DNA of 61,059 nucleotides from Deltaproteobacteria bacterium RIFOXYD12_FULL_57_12. Lineage in GTDB: Bacteria > Desulfobacterota > Desulfobulbia > Desulfobulbales > BM004. Below, piece after piece: positions 55,331-61,059 of the stretch. The notes beneath the pieces were generated by a model. The model had not been told where the DNA came from. It searched no databases and worked only from the letters and a program-made list of their open reading frames with translations. The stretch is taken from contig MGTE01000042.1 of NCBI GenBank assembly GCA_001799275.1, positions 64,199 through 125,257 on the forward strand, given 5' to 3'. Each line of letters starts with the position of its first letter. Position 1 is the stretch's first letter. Position numbers and translations under genes: made by a program.

Positions 55331-56379
55331 GTAATAAAAAGAATCTATCGGGACCCAAGAAAAATGAGACCTCCATTATTCGCTCATCGGCAGCTGAATA
55401 CCTGACCTTTGTCGCTGCCAGCGGCACTGGCGGCGTCGAAGCGGTTTACGCCGATGAAAACATCTGGCTGACCCAGAAAATGATGGGGACTCTCTATGAT
55501 GTTGAAACCCACACCATCAACTATCACCTGAGAAAGGTGTTTGCCGACAGTGAGTTGCAAGAGGATTCAGTTATTCGAAATTTTCGAATAACTGCCGCAG
55601 ACGGAAAAAGTTACAACACCAAGCACTACAATCTCGCCGCGACCATAGCAGTCGGTTACAAGGTCAACTCAGAACGTGCCGTACAGTTCCGCAAATGGGC
55701 AACCACCAGCATCGAGGAGTTCACCATCAAGGGCTTTGTGATGGATGATGAGCGTCTGAAAAATGACGGTTCTCTCCTTGGAAAGAAATATTTTGAAGAA
55801 CAGTTGCAGCGCATACGGGAAATTCGCCTCTCCGAGCGCAAGTTCTACCAGAAAATCAACGACATCTACGCGACCTCCATTGATTATGACGTGACGGCCC
55901 AGGCCACCAAGCGCTTTTTCGCCACCGTACAGAACAAACTGCACTGGGCCATCCACGGCCAGACGGCGGCGGAAGTCATCTATAACCGAGCCGATGCCGG
56001 AAAGGACAACATGGGGCTGACCACCTAGAAGGACGCGCCGAGAGGAAAAATCCAGAAATTTGACGTCAACGTTGCCAAAAACTACCTGAGCGAAAGCGAA
56101 ATGGCGCAATTGCAGCGGCTGGTTTCCGCCTATCTGGATATTGCCGAAGATATGGCGCTGCGGCAGATCCCGATGGCCATGCAGGATTGGGAAACCCGCC
56201 TGAACCGCTTCATCGACGCTACAGACCGGAAAATTTTTCAGGACGCGGGGAAAGTGACGGCGGAGATCGCCAAGGCCCACGCCGAAAGTGAATTCGAGAA
56301 ATACCGCATCATCCAGGATCGGCTGTTTGAAAGCGACTTTGACCGGATGATCAAGCAGATTGAGGCCAGGAAGGGATGA
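55327..56379 (+). pseudogene. RhuM family gene with in-frame TAG
   Basis: RhuM-type protein (YADENIWLTQKMMGTLYDVE, VIRNFRITAADGKSYNTKHY, NSERAVQFRKWATTSIEEF, HWAIHGQTAAEVIYNRADA) read from the ATG at 55327 (AGGAGG upstream) to a TAG at 56026-56028. The same frame then continues with normal RhuM sequence (GKIQKFDVNVAKNYLSESEM ... MIKQIEARKG) to 56379. The TAG stands where relatives have tryptophan (GLTTW), so a single TGG-to-TAG change explains it. The N-terminal 233 residues could still be made. Confidence 0.87.
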
Positions 56380-56552
56380 GGGGGGCAAGGCATGACCGAT
56401 CCGTTGACTTCCTTGCTGCTGCTTACCTCTTCTGGATTTAAGCGCTATAAATTCACAGAAGGGAAAATACTTCACGGCGGTACAGGCGGGGATGGAGCGG
56501 AACCAGGTATGCAATCCAGAACGTACATCAGATTTATAAGTTTCCAGAAAAC

Positions 56553-56918
56553 ATGAATACACCCGAAGATATTTACCCCGATTTTCCCGAGTGGCCGGAA
56601 AGCTGGCACGGCATTGATGAAGATATCCCATATGGAGAAGATCTGCTGGCGGCGATGCGACCCTTTGTGATGCACCTGATTTCCCGGGGACTGAAGAAAA
56701 AGACCATCCGAAAGCACATGGGCTATCTCTGGCTGCTCGGTGGAGAGATCATCCGGTCCGTCAGTATGGATGATGAGTATGATGTCCCCCCTGTGGAAAA
56801 CCTCCAGCGGAATGTTGACGAGGAAGGCGGTCCCTACTGCCGGCATCTGGACTCGGAGGATGATATGCGATCTTATGACGCCACCTGCAGGAAGCTCCAC
56901 AAGTTTCTGAACTTATAG
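56553..56918 (+). CDS. Conserved small hypothetical protein
   Basis: 121 residues, acidic ends and a basic middle (ISRGLKKKTIRKHMGYLWLL). I do not recognise a named domain. The middle helix pair might be a DNA- or protein-binding three-helix unit. No clear ribosome site; sits between decayed toxin-like genes and a DUF6933 gene in the island. Confidence 0.6.
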   Translation: MNTPEDIYPDFPEWPESWHGIDEDIPYGEDLLAAMRPFVMHLISRGLKKKTIRKHMGYLWLLGGEIIRSVSMDDEYDVPPVENLQRNVDEEGGPYCRHLDSEDDMRSYDATCRKLHKFLNL

Positions 56919-57189
56919 GTGGTCGGCGGTTGGTTTAGCGATATTGGGTTGTCTGAAGACCTATTGAAATATGTTTTTTAAATAAGGCTCAAAACCGAGA
57001 TGATTTTATTGGATAGAGTCTAATTCCTGCGAAAAATAGAAGAATATCAGCCGGTTGCTATTTGAACTTTTCAGTTGAATAACGGCTCACTTTTCATATG
57101 TCGTTCATTAGGAATAGGTTGTGCAGGATGGCCAGCGGTTTGTGGGTTGGCCGGTAAATCTATCATCTATAAAGCCAGAAGAATCAGCC

Positions 57190-57693
57190 ATGATTATTCA
57201 CTGTTCCCGAAAACTTGCCGACAAACTGGCTGGCGTCTCCGAAACCCCTTTGACAGAAACCAGCCCGCTAGGCAGTTGGCACGGCCATCTTTTTACCATG
57301 GACCGGCGGCAGTGCGGGGTATTCTGCCATGATGCCAGCCGCTACGTCCTGTTTATCCCGGCCCTGCGCAAGGTTGATTTTGCCGACCTGGGCAAGTTGT
57401 TTCGCCCGCTGTACCTTGCCAGCCTGGCAGCCTTCGGCGCGGCGCCTAATCAGATCAGGAAAGCGGAGTTGGCCCTGGGGCCGCTCCGTTTCGACACCGC
57501 AATCGACCGCTCGGTGCAAGGAGCCATCCGCATTGTCCAGACCCAGGATCTTGAGTGGCTGGCGAGGGAGACTCCGGTGATCGACCTGGACCCGCTTGCC
57601 GTTTCCTGCAGGGTGAGTCACCGTCCTACCACAATCCACGGTAAATCGCTGTGGCCGGATCTGGTCATGCTTGAGGCCGTGGCGCAGTTATGA
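57190..57693 (+). CDS. DUF6933-like protein
   Basis: 167 residues beginning MIIHCSRKLADKLAG, then SWHGHLFTMDRRQCGVFCHD and RYVLFIPALRKVDFADLGKL, matching the DUF6933 pattern of small proteins with unknown role. The longer upstream frame to 57121 does not add similarity, so I chose the ATG at 57190. A 270-bp gap precedes it. Confidence 0.65.
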   Translation: MIIHCSRKLADKLAGVSETPLTETSPLGSWHGHLFTMDRRQCGVFCHDASRYVLFIPALRKVDFADLGKLFRPLYLASLAAFGAAPNQIRKAELALGPLRFDTAIDRSVQGAIRIVQTQDLEWLARETPVIDLDPLAVSCRVSHRPTTIHGKSLWPDLVMLEAVAQL

Positions 57694-58069
57694 TCTGGGC
57701 GGTTATGGGTGATAGCAAACTCAGTGATTAGCTGTTTGGTTTAAAAGAGGCCTGATTTGTTCAGGCAAGCTTGGCATTATTTAAAGAATTTAAACCTGCT
57801 GTTTTTCAAAGTGTCGGCTGCGCTTGGCAAGCATCACTATGTGGCAATCACCATGTATTGTTTCAATTAGCCGTCATCAAAGGTTTCAATTGTCCGACAC
57901 AAAAGTCTTCAATTGTCCGACGAAATAGATTATGGAGCGGTGCATGCGGGGGTGCATGCGGGGTCGGACCAAGGCAACTGACTGATTTAATAAATTAAAT
58001 ATATGAAAAATGAGCCATCTTTCGCCTTATAGGTGCCGTTTTAAGGGGCAAAAAAGGCTTTTAAGGAAA
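57694..58069. repeat. Non-coding stretch with short direct repeats
   Basis: No gene recognised. It holds two exact 14-bp copies of TTCAATTGTCCGAC (57885-57898, 57908-57921) and a 12-bp tandem duplication GGTGCATGCGGG (57939-57950, 57951-57962). These look like remnants of insertion or recombination events between island genes. Confidence 0.6.
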
Positions 58070-58804
58070 ATGGCCCAACAAAAACATTCTGCGGTCAAGC
58101 CGTGGATTTTCGCGTTATGCTTATTAAAGAATAGACCACTATCAACGCTGGAGCGGAAATTGGACATCAGACAAGTAGCAAACAAAGACAAATATGATCT
58201 GGCAGCCTCAAGTTACGATCTTATCGCCTATCTCATGAGCCTTGGTCAGGCTACCCGCCTTTACGAAGAGGTAGCAAATAGAGTCGACCTTCCCTCGGGG
58301 GGCACTTTGGTTGAACTGGGCTGCGGCCCCGCATCTGTCATTCCAAGCATATTGAAAAAAACCGATAAGTCGTCAGAAATAGTCGGCATCGACTTTTCTA
58401 GCAATATGATTGATATAGCCAACCGAAAGAAAGAAAATAACGGGTGGCGTAATGTCCGGTTTGAATGCATGGACATGTATGAATATTCTCCATCAAAAGG
58501 CACAGACACAGTGGTTTTCTGTCTCGCACTAACTGCGATGCCAGATTATGAAAAGGCGATAGAAAAGGCACTGTCAATTTTGAAGCCAGGGGGGCAACTT
58601 CTCATCATTGACTCGTTCCCCCTCCATACAAAATGGTACCATTCAATATCAAACCTTTACATTTATCTGAAATCAATGGTTGTGGGAGCCAAGCCTGTCG
58701 GTAAAATTATTAACTTAATAAGAGAAAAAACTGATCATTTTGAACACCAAGAAATGGTTCTTGGTGTTTACACGTTGATAGACACCAGAAAAAGGCAGGT
58801 ATAA
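58070..58804 (+). CDS. Class I SAM-dependent methyltransferase
   Basis: 244 residues. SAM motif I LVELGCGPASVIP, acidic motif II end IVGIDFSSNM, FECMDMYEY and post-motif GGQLLIIDSF indicate a Rossmann methyltransferase of the ubiquinone/menaquinone-methylase superfamily; the substrate cannot be told. Codon use is visibly AT-richer than the metabolic genes, a sign of transfer. I chose 58070 (AAGG upstream); an in-frame start at 58010 adds 20 basic residues. Confidence 0.82.
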   Translation: MAQQKHSAVKPWIFALCLLKNRPLSTLERKLDIRQVANKDKYDLAASSYDLIAYLMSLGQATRLYEEVANRVDLPSGGTLVELGCGPASVIPSILKKTDKSSEIVGIDFSSNMIDIANRKKENNGWRNVRFECMDMYEYSPSKGTDTVVFCLALTAMPDYEKAIEKALSILKPGGQLLIIDSFPLHTKWYHSISNLYIYLKSMVVGAKPVGKIINLIREKTDHFEHQEMVLGVYTLIDTRKRQV

Positions 58805-58811
58805 CCCAAAG

Positions 58812-58879
58812 TTTTTCAACCTGACCGCCGGGAGTTGTTGATTTCCAAACCAAGCTCAGTGGCGGCGGCAGGTTGAAAA
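58812..58879. repeat. Imperfect hairpin after the methyltransferase gene
   Basis: Left arm TTTTCAACCTGACCGCCG and right arm CGGCGGCAGGTTGAAAA pair with one bulged base around a loop of about 30 bases. It might terminate transcription or be a folded recombination site; it lacks the full R-box consensus of integron attC sites. Confidence 0.45.
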
Positions 58880-58958
58880 CGGCGTTCAACAGGAGTGGTA
58901 GCGGCGGCTCCGTGTCGCAAAAAACTCTTAATTTATTAGGCATCAAACTGAAGACCGC

Positions 58959-59819
58959 ATGAAAAACCCTAAGCGCCGCTCAAGCGATGACACAACAGAG
59001 AAACTGATCGACATCGAGTCCAAGGAACGACTAAGTTCCCAATCCATTGGTGCGATGTCGGACCAGCCGGGACTGCTGAAGGAGTATCTGGAGTCCTCAA
59101 TTTACAATACCTTCTCAGAGCTCATATTTCGTTTGACACACGAAATATACACTGAAGACAAGGCTGAGTCTTTGTGGAACGATATTGCTGCGCATAGAGA
59201 GGGCCTCAAAGGCAAGCTGGGTCGTGACGTTGGCATACTTGTGGCTGCGCTGGACTATCTTTCGAACATTTCTGGCGACATTCTGAATCCCAAGATTATA
59301 GATGATTCACGTATCGAAGCTGTTGCGGACAGGGCGACACGAGATTCGCTAACGGGTCTCTATCTGCGGGGCGTTTTTGATTTTTCGCTGGATCGGTTGA
59401 TCCGACAGCATATCAGCTCCAACCGATTTCTTTGCCTGGCCTTGGTAGATATTGACGACTTCAAGTCCGTGAATGATACGTATGGTCACCAAACGGGAGA
59501 TAAAGTGTTGCGCGACATCGGGGGACTGCTTCTGAAGAACACCCGTAAAGACGATTTCACTGCTCGTTACGGCGGAGAGGAACTTGCTATCATCTTTCCA
59601 CATACGTCGTTTGACGACGCATTTGCCCTGGCCGAAAGATTACGCGAGGACATTCGGCAGTACTTTTCAACTGATGGGCCACCAGTTACAGTGAGTATGG
59701 GTGTCTCCTGCATTGGCCAGCCCACCGTGACAAACATGCGGGAGTTGGTCAGGAGTGCTGACAGGGCACTATATAAGGCCAAAGCTTCTGGCAAGAATCG
59801 AGTGGAAGGAAGTGCCTAG
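58959..59819 (+). CDS. Diguanylate cyclase (GGDEF)
   Basis: 286 residues without membrane helices. The N-terminal about 125 residues show no named sensor domain. The GGDEF domain (about 128-284) has DRATRDSLTGLYLRG, LVDIDDFKSVNDTYGH, and the active site RYGGEEL. The inhibitory I-site RxxD (RKDD) lies 5 residues before it, so product inhibition by cyclic di-GMP is expected. A stand-alone enzyme at the end of the island; its target is unknown. Confidence 0.93.
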   Translation: MKNPKRRSSDDTTEKLIDIESKERLSSQSIGAMSDQPGLLKEYLESSIYNTFSELIFRLTHEIYTEDKAESLWNDIAAHREGLKGKLGRDVGILVAALDYLSNISGDILNPKIIDDSRIEAVADRATRDSLTGLYLRGVFDFSLDRLIRQHISSNRFLCLALVDIDDFKSVNDTYGHQTGDKVLRDIGGLLLKNTRKDDFTARYGGEELAIIFPHTSFDDAFALAERLREDIRQYFSTDGPPVTVSMGVSCIGQPTVTNMRELVRSADRALYKAKASGKNRVEGSA

Positions 59820-60137
59820 CGATGAAATTTATCAGACGCCTTTCCGCGACCGCTACAAGGCGCTGGTGATTGCCAACGAGCCGCCAAAAAAAATAAGAAA
59901 GAGGAAAAATATCTGAACATTCTTTGATATTCCGCACAGGGAAACTACATGAACTTGAGATGGCATGTAATGCGCTCAAGGACCAATAGTGAGGAAGAAG
60001 GATCAGGCTTGCGTAATCGCATAAAACAATAGTGCAACAATGCAAGTCTGGCCTGGTTTGCTGGTTCTGGTTCTCTCTGCAAACGACAATCAAATAACCT
60101 GAAGACCACTCAGTACCCTTTTAATGTGAGGTGCAAA
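59820..60137. other. Gap with a short orphan C-terminal-like reading
   Basis: From 59821 a short open stretch reads DEIYQTPFRDRYKALVIANE then PPKKIRKRKN and a stop near 59916. It looks like the tail of a lost gene, but I cannot name the family. The rest of the gap holds nothing I recognise. Confidence 0.4.
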
Positions 60138-61059
60138 ATGGTTAATAACACAGCGAAGTTCTTCCTCATTCCGTTTGTTGCAATCCAATTAATCCTTGTC
60201 GGTTGTAGTCCGATAAATCTCGGGAAGGTCATCTATATCCCGCCGTTGTGCGATTTTGACTGTCCGACGCCGAACGTTAACGGCGTGGTGGATCCCAGCG
60301 AGTACTACGGCGGGGCCAAAGTGCCCATGCAGGATTATGGCCTTGGCGGCCCAAACGGCGAGATGTACCTGGCGGTTAAATTTTCCCGGCTCCACATGGG
60401 CATCCGGGTGCCCAAGCCTGTTTTTGCCAATTCTGAGGACGGAGGAGGGAGCCTGACACTCTACCTGGACGCCCTACGGAAACACACCCTGGCGATAAAT
60501 CCCAATCCCAACGCCCTGCAGCCCCGCGATGAAGATCGGCGGTTGATCATCCGCTATAAATTGACGAGCCAGGGGATTCAATCGGGTTTGAGCCAGACAC
60601 AAGGGGCTCCCGGGTCCTGGATACCCGTAACAACGGAAGGCTGGGCAACAGACTATAAGCTCTCCATTCCTGGTGATGATCCGGATTTTCTTCATATCGA
60701 GGTTGGCGTTGAGATGAAAACAGCGGCCCAAACCGTCAGCGAACCCTTGGAAAGCGACATGGTGGGCCTTGGCGTGCTGCACAGCGGCGATGACGGCTCC
60801 TGGCAGGATTTGCCCAACGGCATGAACGCGGCGCCTGTTTCCGATTCGACAAAGACCTGGAAAACGCTCTATTTCCATATTCCCGACGGCATCCCGTTGA
60901 AGATGGCCACCTACAATATCGGCCAGATGGCGGACTGGATGATTGTCGGCGACGGCGGGGCAGGGGATATCGGGCCGGAAGGGGTGGTTTGGGACCCGAT
61001 GGATTCCGGGGAGTCTGAATTTGCTAGGTACATCTGGGATAAGGACGTTGTCTGCATCA
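60138..61059 (+). CDS. Predicted lipoprotein, cut by the right window edge
   Basis: An open frame of 307 codons that continues past the end. The N-terminus (FFLIPFVAIQLILVGCS) is a lipoprotein signal with the lipobox ending in Cys. The mature part has YGGAKVPMQDYGLGGPNGEM, a long beta-rich body with many Gly/Asp and no domain I can name. GAGGT stands before the ATG at 60138. Probably exported and anchored in a membrane. Confidence 0.75.
   Translation, partial: MVNNTAKFFLIPFVAIQLILVGCSPINLGKVIYIPPLCDFDCPTPNVNGVVDPSEYYGGAKVPMQDYGLGGPNGEMYLAVKFSRLHMGIRVPKPVFANSEDGGGSLTLYLDALRKHTLAINPNPNALQPRDEDRRLIIRYKLTSQGIQSGLSQTQGAPGSWIPVTTEGWATDYKLSIPGDDPDFLHIEVGVEMKTAAQTVSEPLESDMVGLGVLHSGDDGSWQDLPNGMNAAPVSDSTKTWKTLYFHIPDGIPLKMATYNIGQMADWMIVGDGGAGDIGPEGVVWDPMDSGESEFARYIWDKDVVCI

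Noticed and set aside
56026-56028. The in-frame TAG considered as pyrrolysine
   Set aside because: RhuM is not a pyrrolysine protein family and relatives have tryptophan here; a TGG-to-TAG change is simpler.

Overview
This 61-kb window is a GC-rich bacterial chromosome segment, most likely from Desulfobacterota (Desulfobulbales/Desulfuromonadales type). I infer this from the gene order argB-argD-argF-argG-argH-lipoprotein-lysA-dapF-dapA-dapB-dapL-folK, lysine synthesis through LL-diaminopimelate aminotransferase, lptA-lptB-rpoN, and many soluble PAS/receiver signalling proteins. No 16S gene is present, so the lineage remains an inference.

Bases 1-14833 (all minus strand) form a tightly packed run: a small ABM-fold monooxygenase, a complete N-type ATPase operon in canonical order (atpD-C-Q-R-B-E-F-A-G), trkH-trkA potassium uptake, phosphoglucomutase, alpha-glucan phosphorylase and acetate kinase (cut by the left edge). 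Gaps are 22 bp or less, or the genes overlap, except for two gaps inside the ATPase operon (about 60 and 190 bp) that hold inverted repeats. A near-consensus sigma-54 promoter lies directly upstream of the first gene. Three tandem 54-bp palindromic units sit in frame inside atpG and one more inside atpA.

Bases 15015-27855 (minus, apart from an IS remnant) are a signalling block: a CheB-CheR-PAS protein, a PAS histidine kinase with a receiver, a sigma-54 enhancer-binding protein with a truncated Usp/PAS front end, a GcvH-like protein, a receiver-kinase protein, a stand-alone receiver, a SAP-like mini-protein, a NarL-family regulator and a receiver-PAS-HisKA_3 kinase. The kinase operon and the monooxygenase/ATPase run each have a sigma-54 promoter preceded, at the same distance within 1 bp, by the same 35-bp dyad. 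This suggests that the local enhancer-binding protein controls both, linking signalling to ion pumping, K+ uptake, glycogen breakdown and acetate-linked ATP formation. rpoN (28013-29467), lptB and lptA follow.

Bases 31125-45647 (plus) are core metabolism: arginine from N-acetylglutamate kinase to argininosuccinate lyase, lysine/DAP synthesis, folK, a transaldolase-like enzyme and a lytic transglycosylase, then tRNA-Leu(CAA) and a strong terminator.

From about 46000 to the right edge lies a mosaic accessory island: a MITE-like hairpin element, a type I restriction locus with hsdR and hsdS but no hsdM, and two toxin-like genes (Fic; RhuM-Doc) inserted between them, each followed by a duplicated piece of the hsdR 3' end. 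A zinc-ribbon/nucleoside-deoxyribosyltransferase-like gene is tied to hsdS. Then come decayed fragments (DUF3800, SRAP, a RhuM gene with an in-frame stop), a methyltransferase, a diguanylate cyclase and a lipoprotein cut by the right edge.
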